Source: Amaurobius ferox (taxonomy: Eukaryota > Arthropoda > Arachnida > Araneae > Amaurobiidae). Taken from it: a stretch of 64,000 bases of DNA. Under the pieces are notes generated by a model. The model saw only the letters and a list, made by a program, of their open reading frames with translations, ran no database searches and was not told where the DNA came from. Each line of letters begins with the position of its first letter. Positions within the stretch are counted from its first letter, which is position 1. The stretch is from the NCBI GenBank assembly GCA_951213105.1, contig OX578140.1, positions 30,318,780 through 30,382,779 of the forward strand, in the 5' to 3' direction. Shown piece by piece: positions 1 through 11,542 of the stretch. The position numbers and the translations under genes were made by a program.

Positions 1-900
1 CCCGTGTATTAATAGAGGATTGCACGTACTACAATATATGAGTTTCAAAAATAGTTGCTAAAATAAAACAGATAACGTAATAAATTGAAAACATCAATAA
101 TCCCCGGAAACTTTAAACCCGACGACAATAATAGATGCCGATATATGCCAAATTGAAAGCACTAAAATTGTATGAAAAGATATACCCGTACTAATTAGTA
201 CATTCTCATTGATTAGAAAACATTAAATTAACATAAAATTCACAATCATGTGCAAATTCCTGTGCTATTCTAAATAACATTGCTATTCAAAACATTATAT
301 TAAAATATTTAAATTCATTCTCCTGAAACAGGTTTAAGAATTTCTGTTCTCGCAGTAAAATAATTATCTTCAAAGGCAGATCTAAGGAATAATACAGCCT
401 GGTTCCGTTTATTAATAAATGTACAAAAAATATGATATTGAATCAATATATTCCAAAATAAAAGCGCTAAAATTGTATGGGAAGATATACTCGTACTACT
501 TATATTCCCAAAATTCAGAAGATACACCCGTGTATTAGTGGGAGATATACCGGTGTATCAGTAGAAGATATACCCGTGTATTAGTCGAAAATTACCAGTA
601 CTGGAATACATGAATTTCAAAAAGCTTTCCTAAAATAAAACAGATGACGTAATAAAGTGAAAGTCTTTAAATTTGATTTCAATATATGTTAAAATGAAAG
701 CTCTAATATTGTATGGGAAGATATAACCGTACTATTTATATTCTCGCAGTTTAAAATATATATCCGAGTACTATAATAGAAGATTGCCCGTACTATAATA
801 CATGAGTTTCAACAATTTTTTGCCAAAATTAAACAGATTACGTAATAAATTGAAAATATCATTACTCCCAGTAATCTTTTAACTTGCATGCCGTAATTTA
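1..900 (+). repeat. Repeat C, degenerate tandem units (copy C1)
   Basis: At least three degenerate units start near 1, 530 and 760. Each carries an ATACCCGTRYTA motif, then an ATGAGTTTCA block, an AAACAGATNACGTAATAAA block and GTATGGGAAGATATA. The 235-400 part matches, in inverted orientation, the sequence at about 5320-5490 (shared ATTCACAATCATGTGCAAATTCCT-like block). No coding potential is visible; the short frame inside is AT-rich and unrecognised. The left end lies outside the window. Confidence 0.7.
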
Positions 901-971
901 TATAATCCAATCCAAAATGAAATTTCTATAAAATTTATTTCATATACATAAATTTATTCTTTAAATCGGAA

Positions 972-1545
972 AATCTATATAAATAAAATTGAAAATCTGT
1001 CTGTCTGTCTGCCTGTCCCATCATCACGGGGAAACTGTTGAACCTAATTTGATGAAATTTTGTGGGTAGCCTTGAAATAGCCCCACTTAAAATTTAGTCT
1101 ATGTTTTGAGTTTCTACGACCAGTGATTCTTGAGATATTAGCGAAAAACAAAACTTTCGTTTGTCTCATCATCACGAGAGAACGGAAGAACTGAATTTGA
1201 TAAAATTTTGTGGGTAGCCTTGAACAAGCGTCACTTAAATTTAGTCCAAGTTTCGAGTTTCTCAAACTAGGGGGTGTTGAGATATTAATGAAAAATAAAA
1301 CTTTTTCCTGGGAGTTTTACTCTCTAACTCATTGGTTCCTCCAAACAAAAAGGTTGGAAATCGTTTGTTTAAAACGTGAAAGTGAATTACGACTTTATTT
1401 CTGAGTTTGGTGGTAGATTTTTGCGCTAAGTTGTCACTTTCTGAAAACATGAATAGTTTGAAACATGAGTTTAAATGGAAAACTTATCACCATGGGTAAT
1501 TTTTCACAAACTTTTACTCAACAATGAAAAGTATTAAGAAATGAA
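972..1545 (+). repeat. Repeat F (copy F1)
   Basis: Begins with TATATAAATAAAATTGAAAA and a short CTGT run. Two similar halves follow, each with TTTGATRAAATTTTGTGGGTAGCC, then TTGAGATATTA. It matches 55228-55790 on the opposite strand throughout and 5697-5845 in part. Translations of the track here are not protein-like. The family is probably a non-autonomous mobile element; its class is not determined. Confidence 0.7.
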
Positions 1546-1668
1546 AAGGATTATTTAATTATTAGAATTTTATGAGAAAGATTCTATCTCATATTATGTT
1601 GTTTGGCAACGGAAATTAATTAAATGTGTTTGTTAATGTTTAATATAATTTTTTCGATTTGAATAATA

Positions 1669-2981
1669 AACAAGAAAGATCAATCATGCTTAAAGCATTG
1701 ATTATGAAACACTTTCCAACTTCAATGCAATTTTATTTAAACAAGTCTAAAATGCAATACATTCCTCGGTAATACTTTGAAACTTATCACAATACTGCAT
1801 TAATTTATTATATTTGAAAACTTAAACCTTCATCGAAAAAAATGAACTTCATTCAAATGATGGCATTGAAATATAAATTGCCTGGTTTAAACATCTTTAA
1901 AATGTTATACATTCCTCGGTAATAGTTTTAGAATTATCATAATACTACGATAATTTAATATATTTGAAAACTTCATCGGAAACAACTGAAATTAATTCAA
2001 ATGACGTCATAGAAAAAATAACACACCTGGATCTCTCTATAAAAACAGGATTTCATTCATAACTTTCTCCCATTCCATTCATCACAATGCTATAATAATT
2101 TATTTTATTTAAACATTAAGTTTAAGACCATGGAGCTACAAAAAATTAAACTCTATGCTTGAAAATTCATCGAAAAAAATCGTCCTTCTCTTTATGAAAT
2201 CAATTAATATTTCATTCATATCAGCCATGCAGACTCCATGGACTAAATTATTTTGTGTTAAAAAAATACAGGAATTCTAATACAACTCATTCTATATATT
2301 TTGCTGTTTATATTTTACATAGATGAAAAATAGGCTTAGTTGTAGAAATAATCAAATTTAGATGAGCATTTAAACTGAAATATATTGTCATTGCGTTGTT
2401 AAAGTATGTAGATGCACAGAATTTAGGCCAAAATAAAGTAGTTTTAGGATGGATACAACACTCAATATGAATTAGAAGGAACTTTAAAAATCACGATTTT
2501 GAGACAAGATGGATGCCATATATCATTTTGAAGTGGGTCATGTGATCGCTTCATATCATGGTCACGTGATCGTTTCATATAAGAGGTGTAATTATTATTT
2601 TAATTTTTATTTAAAAAACTACTGAATTTATTTCTCTGAATTTTTTTTTATATATTTTATGGTACAATTTGAATATTACCTAAAATTTTCGAAGTAATTT
2701 GTGAATTTTAAATCCGCTTAAAAAATGTTTGAAAAATTAGGTCCCATAGGGCTCAATGTATTTCATTTTTTCGACCCGGGTTCAATCCAAAACTAATTGG
2801 GTAATATTAGTCATTTATATTCCCATAGGTTCTACAGACCGTCTGAACAACATACTAAAATATCATTTTGATTAAGTAATTTTTACGGCAGTTATCGTGC
2901 TAACGGACAGACAGACAGACAGACAGACAAACAGAATGAACAAAGTCATAAACACTTTTCAACTTTGTTGTAAAGTGTTAA
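1669..2981 (-). mobile_element. Family E HINE-like element, near full length (E1)
   Basis: Read on the minus strand, it starts TTAACACTTTACAACAAAG and ends in TTTCTTGTT. The 5' end folds on itself (CACTTTACAAC against GTTGAAAAGTG). An inverted copy of the 5' end, GTTGGAAAGTGTTT, lies about 45 bases from the 3' end and is followed by a hairpin built on ATCAATGC/GCATGATTGAT. A CTGT microsatellite (2907-2930) sits near the 5' end. About three degenerate units of 150-165 bp occupy the 3' half. No transposase is encoded. Subterminal inverted repeats plus a 3' hairpin and central microsatellite recall Helentron-derived DINE/HINE elements; the class is inference. Confidence 0.7.
2002..2045 (+). promoter_or_regulatory. 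CRE-like site with TATA-like box inside E1
   Basis: A perfect TGACGTCA palindrome (2002-2009) is followed 29 bases later by TATAAAAA (2038-2045). The palindrome recurs at the corresponding place in E3 (27203-27210), E6 (35220-35227) and E8 (59675-59682). The TATA-like string recurs in several copies. Function is not shown; conservation could reflect only common descent. Confidence 0.3.
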
Positions 2982-3700
2982 TAAATGAACGGTTGGAATT
3001 TGCGTCTAATTATATTAATTGCAGACTGCGTACATCACTTTCATTTATTTTGGCGAAGAATTTTCAAGCTTATATATTATGTTTAGCTAATAAACTCATA
3101 TATTGTGTTTAGCCAATAAATTCATTTAGCCGATTGTTGAAACAGATAAAGAGTAGAACGGGTATATCTTCTAATACAATTTTAGTGTTTTCATTTAGTA
3201 TATACAAATGGGATAAGGATGTTTTATTGAGATCTGAAAATTCAGAGCTAAAAATTTGCCGGGATATTGCTAAATTGGCAACTTCTCTTAAACGTTGCCA
3301 AATTGACGAAAATGTTTCCAAATTGTTAAAACTAACGCAAATCAATAAAATTTATTTTGCTTTGTTAGAGGAGAATACTGAAATGGTGTTTCGTTAGCAT
3401 TTGTCTGTCAGTCCAACAATCCTACATAGTAACACATTTAGCGAATTTTTAAAATGACACAAAATTGATAAAAATGTTTGTAAATCCATAAAAAATATCT
3501 TCAAATTGATTAAATTGCGCTAAATAAATTAAATTGTGTTTTGTTGGGGGATAGTACTGCGATGACGTTTCGTCAATTTGTCGCCAGGTGAGGTTGTCAG
3601 TTCTACAGTCCCACTTGGCTATAAATTTGGCGATTTTTTAAAATGTCGCCAAACCTTCCATAGAGATAGCATTATTCAGACGATATTTTGTTCACCAATT
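2982..3700 (+). repeat. Repeat D with C-like segment (D1)
   Basis: About 3120-3240 resembles repeat C read backwards (GGGTATATCTTCTAATAC, then GGATAAGGATGTTTTATT). From about 3280 it is repeat D: blocks of TTGCCAAATTGACGAAAATG spaced by about 20 bp, with a CATTTGTCTGTCAGTCCAACAATCC block that recurs inverted near 13740. Two overlapping 80-90 codon frames here are chance frames within the repeat. Confidence 0.6.
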
Positions 3701-3970
3701 TATTTGAATCAAATGATATTATATTGCTCAGAAACGAAATTTTATTTTTAGCTGGATAATATCAATGCGGTCGTCAGGTTTAGCCATTATTATTATTGAT
3801 ATTTTCGGGAATTATTGATTCAGAGATTATTTATATATTCAAGTTATTATGTCATTGTTTTATTGCGACAAAAATTGTTGAAACTCATATGTTGTAGGTT
3901 GTACGAGTAATCACGGGTATATATTCTAATCTACGAGATTATAAGTAGTACAAGTATATTGGCATATATT

Positions 3971-4883
3971 ACTTTCCTTATATACATAATGTATAAGGAA
4001 AGTATTGTGACGGGGTCGAAAATTCGAAGTCGAGTTTTCGACGGGAGAGAACGTTTCAAGCATCCCTGATCACGAATCAAACATTTTTGAAGTGATGTCT
4101 GTGTGTGTCAGTAAGTCTGTGAAGACGATAACTGACGAACGAATGGACCGATTCAAACCAAATTTGGTACAAAAATCACAATCCGTAAACACTTAAAGCC
4201 TATTGTTTTTACACGCAATCGAATGTTCAGAACCCCCCTAAATTTTTGAATAAAATTTTGAAAAAATCGTCAAAAAATCAAAACCACTAATAAAGTTACG
4301 CAAATAGACATTTCTTATGTAATTTTTCATTAGAAAACGATTGACATAAATTTTGGAACGCAAACACGAACCGTTCTTGAGATATTGCACATTTTTCAAA
4401 AAAATTATTAAAAACTTATTTAAAATGAAAAAAAAATGTTTCCTATTATAAACATGTTCACTTTTCATATGTAATACCATGCGATAAATTGGGTGACATC
4501 ATTCTCGTGGATCTAGCTCGTTCCATTCATGAAAAAAGATACTTTGAGTAACATTTTAGTATTTGAACGCCAATAGTCATTTATCTTCTGTAAGAACAAC
4601 TTATTTCTTCGTCCATAACGCTTGGCGAAATTTTGGCGACGAATTTGGCGGAATGTCGCCGACTTGGGGACCTTTTGAAATGTTGCCAAATTAACGAAAA
4701 TCTCGCCAAATGGATAAAAATGACGCTAAATCAATGAAAATGACGACTAATTGCCGAAAATTCAATATCTTGGAAAGAATATTAGTATCTACTATAAGAA
4801 AAACCTATTTTTTTACTGTTAAAGTAGTAATTTCTTTTCATTATATAAGGAAAGTCATGTGTTGCCCACATCAGATTTTTTTA
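3971..4883 (+). mobile_element. Family A HINE-like element, full length (A1)
   Basis: Starts with a palindrome (ACTTTCCTTATATACAT, AAT, GTATAAGGAAAGT). It has a GTGTGT tract near 4095, then ACGATAACTGACGAACGAATG and AAATTTGGTAC. A 20-bp periodic block lies at 4685-4763. It ends TATATAAGGAAAGTCATGTG, TTGCC, CACATCAGATTTTTTT, that is, an inverted 5' end, then a hairpin, then a T tail. CATATATT flanks it on both sides (3963-3970 and 4884-4891) within repeat C, consistent with an 8-bp duplication. No protein is encoded. Confidence 0.75.
4685..4763 (+). repeat. Four 20-bp units inside A1
   Basis: Units start at 4685, 4705, 4725 and 4745, each close to GCCAAATNNATGAAAATGAC. The exact 20-base spacing is kept in A6 and in the D array at 22.1 kb. 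Confidence 0.8.
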
Positions 4884-5490
4884 CATATATTGGAATCAAG
4901 TATGGCCTTCTGGTATGGAGATTACGGGGATCATAAATACTTTCAATTTTTTACGTCATCTGTTCTATTTTGGCAAATTTTTTGAGACTCATATTGTAAT
5001 ACAGATAATATTCTGCTAACACTCGAATATATCTTCTAATCTACCACTTTATAAGTAGTACGGGTATATATTCTCATATAATTTTAACACTTTCATTTTG
5101 GCATACATTGGAATCAATTACTGCCTCCAGATTTAACGATTACGGGTTTATTGATATTCTCAATTTATACATGTAATGTATTAATATAGGTTACATATTC
5201 TAATTTTCACGGATATAAGTTGTGCGGATCCCATGCAATTTTAACGCCTTTATCTTGCATATATTGATTCAATTCCATATTTTTTGTAAATTTGCTTACA
5301 AAAGGAGTAAAGATGTTTTATTCTTTAGACCTGCCCGTGAAGACAATTTTGCATAGCGAGAACATAGTTTTTTAAACTTATTTTTAGGAGCACTAAATTA
5401 AATAGTTTAACAGAATGTTTTGATTAAAAATGTCATTTAGTATACTATAGGAATTTGCACATGATTGTGAATTTTTAGATTCTTTATATT

Positions 5491-6661
5491 ATATACTCTA
5501 CGAAGAATGGGTATGCTGCTCGTATTTAATAAAAGTCACCTGCTGTATAAACACTTTGATTTAAATTCGTTGCTAAGTGACATGATATCATTTTATTAAA
5601 ATATGTTTACGTGAAAAAATATCGTCTACATAATGCTATGTCTAGGGAAGGTTTAACTGATATTGTTTTCAATTAATATCTAAACAAACCCTGGTAAACT
5701 CAAAACATGGACTAAATTTTAAATGGAGCTATTCCAAGGCCACTCACAAAATTTCGTAAAATTCTGTTCAGCCGTTCTCTAGTGATGATGAGACTAATAT
5801 ACAGGCAGAAAGCCAGACAGATTTTCAATTTATATAGATATATGCAGCTGCGTGAGAATGGCAGACAAAGTGATACTTTCACAGTCTAAATCACTGGAGA
5901 AAGAAACACTTGATAATTTACATACACTAGGTGTTTGACTCCTAGATAACGAGAATAATTTAAAATTTTGGAATTTTATTTAAAAAATTTAAATATCGCG
6001 GATATATTTTCTATGCTAAACAGCTGAGTTAGATTTTACTAATTGACTAACGCACACTTCTACAGCTGAAACTACTGAAGGTAGTGAAATTTCGCATAAA
6101 CGTGGGACTTCAGTTCTAGATAATGGGAAAAATCTAAAGTCTTTGAATTTTGCTAGATAAGATTATAAATCCCTGAAATTTGGGTTCTAAAATTCTTTCA
6201 TCTATAACTTGCGAACGTGTTATAGCTGAAATTCATTCCGACACGAAATTCATTTTAATATCAGAAAAAAAAAACTAACTAGAATTTTTGCTAAAAGTTC
6301 TATGGGCGTGCAATCAAACATTCTTGATAGATATTTTAATATTATATAAAATAGTTTTTTTAATATTTCATCAATGAATTTTTTATTACATTTTATTCGA
6401 ATGTTATAACTACGTTAACCGAGTTATGTTTCAAATACCAAAATCTTTTGTTGGCTATTTTCCTGTAATTGACTATTCAGACCATTAATTGACTATTAAT
6501 TACTTGGCAAGTCAGGGTCCGGAGCAATTTACACTACACAAGTGCATTCTGAACCTAGACTCTATATATAGAGAGAAATATGAAGGCCGTTGCAAGCACT
6601 GGAAAATAGGAACGGAAAGCGAGAAAAGAAATAAACAAAAGATGTGATATCTTACTTGTTG
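5491..6661. other. AT-rich spacer with repeat F fragment
   Basis: 5697-5845 is a partial F copy (minus-like orientation, ending AGACAGATTTTCAATTTATATAG). The remainder has no recognisable gene or repeat; short AT-rich runs only. Confidence 0.5.
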
Positions 6662-6662
6662 G

Positions 6663-6726
<64 letters not shown>
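6662..6726. repeat. (AT)n microsatellite
   Basis: About 32 uninterrupted AT dinucleotides. A frame on the minus strand translating to alternating Y/I across it is an artefact. 6727-7021 to the right is unassigned AT-rich sequence. Confidence 0.95.
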
Positions 6727-6728
<2 letters not shown>

Positions 6729-7018
6729 CAGTAGTGCATTCGAATATCGTTCAAGTTTAAAAGAGAAAAAATATATTCGAATTTTACATATAAATGTACA
6801 TTATTTGAGATCGAAAACGAAAATATTTAAATTGCAAATGCACACAGTTTGAGCTCATAAAGAAACTAAATTCTGAATTTTTCTCATATAATTTCTAAAC
6901 GTTTTATCACCTCGCTTTTTATGTCAAATGTTCCACAAAATCCCAAATGTCTCGTCCATAAAATTTTAGAACGGTTATTTGCAAATTTAAATATGTGTAC
7001 TACACTAAAATTTTTGAG

Positions 7019-7021
<3 letters not shown>

Positions 7022-7064
<43 letters not shown>
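7022..7064. repeat. (TA)n microsatellite, Tc1 insertion site
   Basis: About 21 TA dinucleotides directly precede the Tc1 left TIR at 7065. TA is the obligate target of Tc1/mariner insertion, so the tract is the plausible target. Confidence 0.9.
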
Positions 7065-7067
<3 letters not shown>

Positions 7068-8475
7068 TTTTTTGCAAAAAAAAAGAAGCAGCCCTAAAAA
7101 ATAATCCGATCATCTCGCATACAAATTCCTTTATACCAAGTATGCAAATGATTAAATTTGCAAGGCCTATGACTGTTAACTTCGGTCATAGGGCGCGTTT
7201 CTACGGCGCAAATAGCATCCTATAAAACAGGTTAAAAGTGTGGACGATTTATCTCTGCTCGTTATCGGCGTCGCAGTTCCGTGGAGACATACGAATAACG
7301 CTGTTACGACGTTACCGAAGACCCTATAAGCAATGATACGACATCGAACGTGTTGGTATAGTATGTATGCGTGAAGCTGTCTGATCATACCGAGTAAAAG
7401 ACCGTCACCTGCACCGAACGGACTCTGCTGTGCAAAAGTGCTGGCAGCAATGGTTGCTGCAAGGAACTCATCGGCGGAATGAAAGCTCTGGAAGGCCAAG
7501 GTGCACAAATGCGAGGCAAGATCGGATGATTGTGCGACAGGCACGAACTGGACCAACTGTATCATTGTCTGCCATCTAACGTGCTACAGTCTCTTCCATT
7601 CCAGCCCTGGAACTTTCCGCCATCTTATGGCCCTTGGCTAAGATGGAGTTACGCTCACGGTGGCCTTTAAAATGTCTGCCCATAACCCCACAACATCGAC
7701 AGAGTCGTTTGGAGTGGTGTCGTAGCCAAACATCATGGCTGCCAGCAGACTGGCATCGCTTAGTGTTCAGCGATGAATCACGCTTCAGTCTTTCAGTATA
7801 TGACAATCGGGTACGTGTGCGGAGATGCCTGGCCCAGTTGTCCAAATCAGCTTTTGTTTTACACAGACACACAGACCCATGCTGTGATGGTATGGGGTGC
7901 TACCTCTTAAGACAGCATGTCGCCCTAGTCATCCTGAGTACAACTTTAACAACTCAACTATATGTTGATGAAATCCTGCGACCGTTTGCGTTACTCTTCA
8001 TGGCAAGTCATTCCAGGGCCATTTTTCAACAAGATAATGCAACGCCACATACGACTCGCATATCTGTGGACTGTCTCCGGGCTGTTGATAATGTTCCATG
8101 GTCCGCAAGGTCACCAGACCTTTTGCCAATCGAGCATGTATGGTCCACGCTAGGCAGCCAGATTCGGGCACCCTGAAATGTAGCAAATCTGGAACAACAA
8201 TTAAGGAATGCCTGGAAGAATGTATCGAAGGATGATATTAGGTAACTTTATCACTCCTTACCTAGACGTATACATGCATGCATTGCCGCAAAGGGGATTT
8301 TAACCAATTACTGATTTTAAAAATACAATGCGCAATTACTAACATTGATGAGTCTTGCGGTCTTTATTTTGTAATCATTTCATTACCTATATGTGAGCTG
8401 TACGTATATTTAATTTCAATAGAAACAGTTACTTTCTTCAAGGTGTTTCATTTTTTTTTTGCTTGAAAAAGAGTG
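7065..8475 (+). mobile_element. Tc1-like transposon relic with TIRs
   Basis: Left end CACTTTTTTGCAAAAAAAA (from 7065) pairs with the reverse complement of the right end, which reads CACTCTTTTTCAAGCAAAAA (to 8475). TA lies on both sides (7063-7064 and 8476-8477). The 1.4 kb length fits a Tc1 element. It encloses one transposase pseudogene. The right TA is also where the mariner relic begins. Confidence 0.75.
7216..8314 (+). pseudogene. Tc1/Tcb-type transposase, broken
   Basis: The longest open part (7634-8176) contains FSDESRF, with the first catalytic Asp, then FQQDNATPHT with the second, and PWSARSPDLLPIEHVW with the Glu. The D-to-E spacing is 32 residues instead of the usual 34, so two residues are missing. 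Upstream, IVRQARTGPTVSLSAI (from about 7530) and a degenerate helix-turn-helix region are in another frame with stops. Downstream, AAKGILTNY ends at the TGA at 8312-8314. DDE transposases cut and paste DNA at TA. Several frameshifts and stops make this copy dead. It resembles spider Tcb copies from memory. Confidence 0.85.
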
Positions 8476-9660
8476 TATATACATGAGGGTCACACTGAAA
8501 TTTTTGAAATACGGGTAGGTGGTGCAAGGGAAAAGTACCAACTCTTAGGAGTGTTCAAAGTACTCCCCTCCAATATCATTGAACTTTTGTAGGCAAATTT
8601 TCCAGATATTAAATCTTCAAGTCATCCATTTCTTGAAAACGATGAAAAATATGCGTGTATAGCCTGATCAATCTCATCTTCGGAAGGAAAACGACGCCTA
8701 CGTATTTTTTTTAGATTAAGAAATAGCCAAAAGTCCCACATAGTAAGATCAGGGGAATAAGGTGGATGTTCTATCACGTTCATATTTTTTTTTTGTTCAA
8801 GAAATTCGACTGTCATACTTGCTGAATGAGTAGTTGCATTGTCAAGGTGAAGCATGAGTCCCCTAACATTCAGCCCCTGAAGAATTTCTGGAAGACACAT
8901 AGTGGTGTACCAGTTAGCTATAATTGTCTCCACATACATTACTTTCACTACATTTAATGAAAACGGTATATATCACTTTTTTCATTGCTCGTTGTCTTTT
9001 CACCATTCTTGGTTCTGGGTCATCTTCAGAGACCCATACTTTACTTTTTTGACGAGTTAGAACGTCAAAATACGGTATGTACATTTCATCACCAGATATG
9101 ACTTTAGAAATAATGCGGTATCCACCACCATTACGTAATTTAGGGTTTCTTTACTGATTGCAACACACTCCGCGTTTTGATGTTCTGTTAATTCTGGGGA
9201 CCCAACGATAAACTACATTTTTATATGAAGTTATTCATGAATAATTTTATATATAGCAGCAGATCCAATGTTGAGTTCCTTCTGTATCATTTGGTAGGTA
9301 CAGCGATTATCATCGATTACCATTTTTCGAATGTCCGATACATTTTCTGGGACTACAGCTGACAACGGTATTCCTGTACGTTTTTCATCCAGGAGAAAAT
9401 ATCGACCTCTTCAAAAATCTGTAAACCATCGGAATACAGTGGCACGAGATGGAGCATCATTTCCATATGCTAATTGTAGATTTAACCAGACTTTAAAATC
9501 ATAGAAAATCATAACTCGATATTGCTCTCGCGTCAACTCCATTTTCTTTTCTTTCCAAATGTATCCTACGATAGCTAAATTGTAATTGTCGCCACAAATT
9601 ATCGTCTAAGGACATAAGAGTTCAAATTTAAATATCCGACTAATATTTTTTCTAACGCAT
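8476..9660 (-). mobile_element. Mariner element relic abutting the Tc1 right end
   Basis: The 3' boundary is taken at the TATA shared with the Tc1 end; the sequence TACATGAGGGTCACACTG just inside resembles a mariner terminus. I could not find a convincing matching repeat at the 5' side, so 9660 is approximate. The element contains one degraded transposase gene on the minus strand. Confidence 0.6.
8545..9542 (-). pseudogene. SETMAR-type mariner transposase, broken
   Basis: Begins MELTREQYRVMIFYDF at the ATG at 9540-9542. Recognisable blocks in order are APSRATVFRWF, NRCTYQMIQKELNIGSAAIYKIIHE, SGDEMYIPYFDV (first Asp, in a shifted frame), MLHLDNATTHSA (second Asp) and HPPYSPDLTMWDFWLF (third Asp). 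The last frame ends GGEYFEHS then TAA at 8545-8547. The D-D spacing is 35 rather than 34, because of an extra codon in a run of nine A. At least five frameshifts or stops are present. The family is mariner D34D by these motifs. The longest intact frame is 8622-8948. Confidence 0.85.
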
Positions 9661-10850
9661 ATCGTCTGCCCCTGTCTTAAAAATGTCAACTGGATATGTT
9701 TTTGAAAGGACGAATTATTGGAATGCTGGCATCCGGCCGATCACAAACCGATCTTCCCGAATTCTGAATGTGCCTCAGTGTGTGATCTCCAGAGGTTCTA
9801 AACTACTGGAGATGTTACCCGACGGTCAACCAAGGGTAGCAACCGCTCGGCTAGACTGATATTTGGTGATAACTGCGGGACGTCAGAGGAACCGTTCTGG
9901 CAGACAACTGGGTTCAGTCCTGACAATCGCCACATGTGACACTGTTTCGAGACAAACTGTTTACAGGAGACTCAGACACGTTGGTCTTTACACCAGAAAA
10001 CCAGCAGTTTGCGCCCTGACGTCTGCACAGAAACGGGCGCGTTTACAGTGTAGTTTGGAACATCGGCAGTGAAGAGGACAACAGTGGGGCAATGTTATAT
10101 TCAGGGACGTGTCCAGGTTTAGCATGCGCACTAATTATCGTCGTACCAACATTTGGAGAGAACGTGGAATGCGTTTTCACCTGGGAAACATCACGGAAAG
10201 ACATATTTTAACATTAGGGAGAGACATGGTCTGGGTAATCATCATGATGGACCGCCGCACAGACATCCACATCCTTGAAACGGGGTTGATTTCTGGTCAA
10301 AGATAGAGACGAAGTCCTTGAACCTATCGTTCGATTGTTTCTAGGTGCTGTTGGTCCTGATTTCATATTCACGGATGATAACGCGCCTTCTGACAGTGCG
10401 GCCTTGGTCGACGACTTCCTTCAAACTGAAGACATCCAGCACATGCAGTGGCCTGCCAACTCTCCTGATCTGAATCCAATAGAGCATGCGTGGGGCATGC
10501 TCGGGAGATATCTTGCAGCCCTTCGCTACCCATCGAGCTCCGTTCCGGGATTGAAAACTGATCTGCGTGAGTCTTGCAACTCTTTGAACACACAACTCAT
10601 CCAAATTCTCATCGAAAGTATGGGAAATCGTTGTGCAGAAGGCGTAGCTACCCGAGGTTCCCACACACCGTCTTAAACTGCAGCATCATATTGTTTTAAT
10701 AATTCTGTTTCACTGATGTTGACACTCGTATTGTGACCCTTTCTCTTTCAACCCTTTTCTTTGGATAATAAAAGTCGTTATTATCCTTGTTTTGCATTGT
10801 TTTCTTCTTCTATAACTCTATTACACGCACATACTGCGTTTCCTTCCATT
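9661..10850 (+). mobile_element. Second Tc1-like element relic
   Basis: A transposase pseudogene fills most of it. No convincing TIR pair was seen, so the limits are approximate. It lies immediately right of the mariner relic, giving three Tc1/mariner relics in about 3.8 kb. Confidence 0.6.
9686..10676 (+). pseudogene. Tc1-like transposase (Tcb1-like), broken
   Basis: The N-terminal part has FLKGRIIGMLASG and a broken helix-turn-helix. Then come YLVITAGRQRNRSGRQL and TVSRQTVYRRLRHVGLYTRKP (second DNA-binding helix). FRDVSRFSM carries the first Asp, with the usual following Glu replaced by Val. FTDDNAP carries the second Asp, and WPANSPDLNPIEHAW the Glu. The D-E spacing is 34, as in Tc1. The gene ends ATRGSHTPS then TAA at 10674-10676. 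Three open segments (9863-10072, 10109-10306, 10335-10676) are separated by frameshifts. It differs from the Tc1 copy at 7.2 kb, so it is a second subfamily. Confidence 0.85.
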
Positions 10851-11542
10851 CCGATGTACATTTCCTCAAATACACAGATACACAACAATTATGCTTAACT
10901 TTTGGATATGAGCCTTTCAAATAGTGTATGTGCCTTTTATATTCAAAGCAATATCCCTTTACCTTCTTGGGGCGAAAATAATGGGGATTTGTTATTTAGT
11001 ATAGTAATACTAGTATAGTATAGTAGTATAGTGAGTAGTGATGACAACAAATTATAGTGTGGTCCGACACATAACCCACCTTTTTTGTCAGTTAGGTGCC
11101 TACCTATAAGAAATATATGGCCTAAAATATGAAGCATTAAAATACACACTACTTAACTGATGACACTTTGTTTTGGACAACTTGATTAGTCATTCAAAAT
11201 ATTCTTTTCACAAATATTTTCAATTGGCAGTTTACAATCCTTATTCATTAGATTTCAATATAATCTGGAGATGAAGTGTGATGACAGTGCGCTATCTTTT
11301 ATAATTAATCAATTGTTAAACGTGTCTTGCAGTTGTCATGCTTCTATATATATAGAACTCATCCTGCCTTCAATCTTAAAACTATGCTGATTCATAACGA
11401 TTTCTTACAAATCTATGACCATTTAACTTTCACTATTTACTCTTCGTCGATCATTAGTAACTGTGATGTTTTATATAGCTTTTCAACTGATCTGCTGGTT
11501 TCTCCTACATTTCTCCCCCTTGTATATGCTTGACCCATTTGA
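10851..11542. other. AT-rich spacer
   Basis: No gene seen. A short TAGTATAGTA repeat lies around 11003-11032. Otherwise nothing recognised. Confidence 0.5.

Larger units (their letters stand above)
3700..5490 (-). repeat. Repeat C, inverted copy split by element A1 (C2)
   Basis: Two segments, 3700-3970 and 4884-5490, are reverse-complement matches to repeat C1, including the ACGGGTATATATTCT and GGCATAYATTGGAATCAA blocks. The A1 element lies between them. The right end (5440-5490) is the inverted counterpart of 235-280. The two C copies therefore face each other across about 4 kb of other repeats. Confidence 0.65.

Noticed and set aside
6512..6754. Open frame with long YIYI run
   Set aside because: It is the (AT)n microsatellite translated; no protein features elsewhere in it.
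7176..7872. Two minus-strand frames of 129 and 98 codons
   Set aside because: They lie antisense to the Tc1 transposase pseudogene and contain no recognised motif.
10341..10664. Minus-strand frames opposite the second Tc1 relic
   Set aside because: Shadows of the transposase coding strand.
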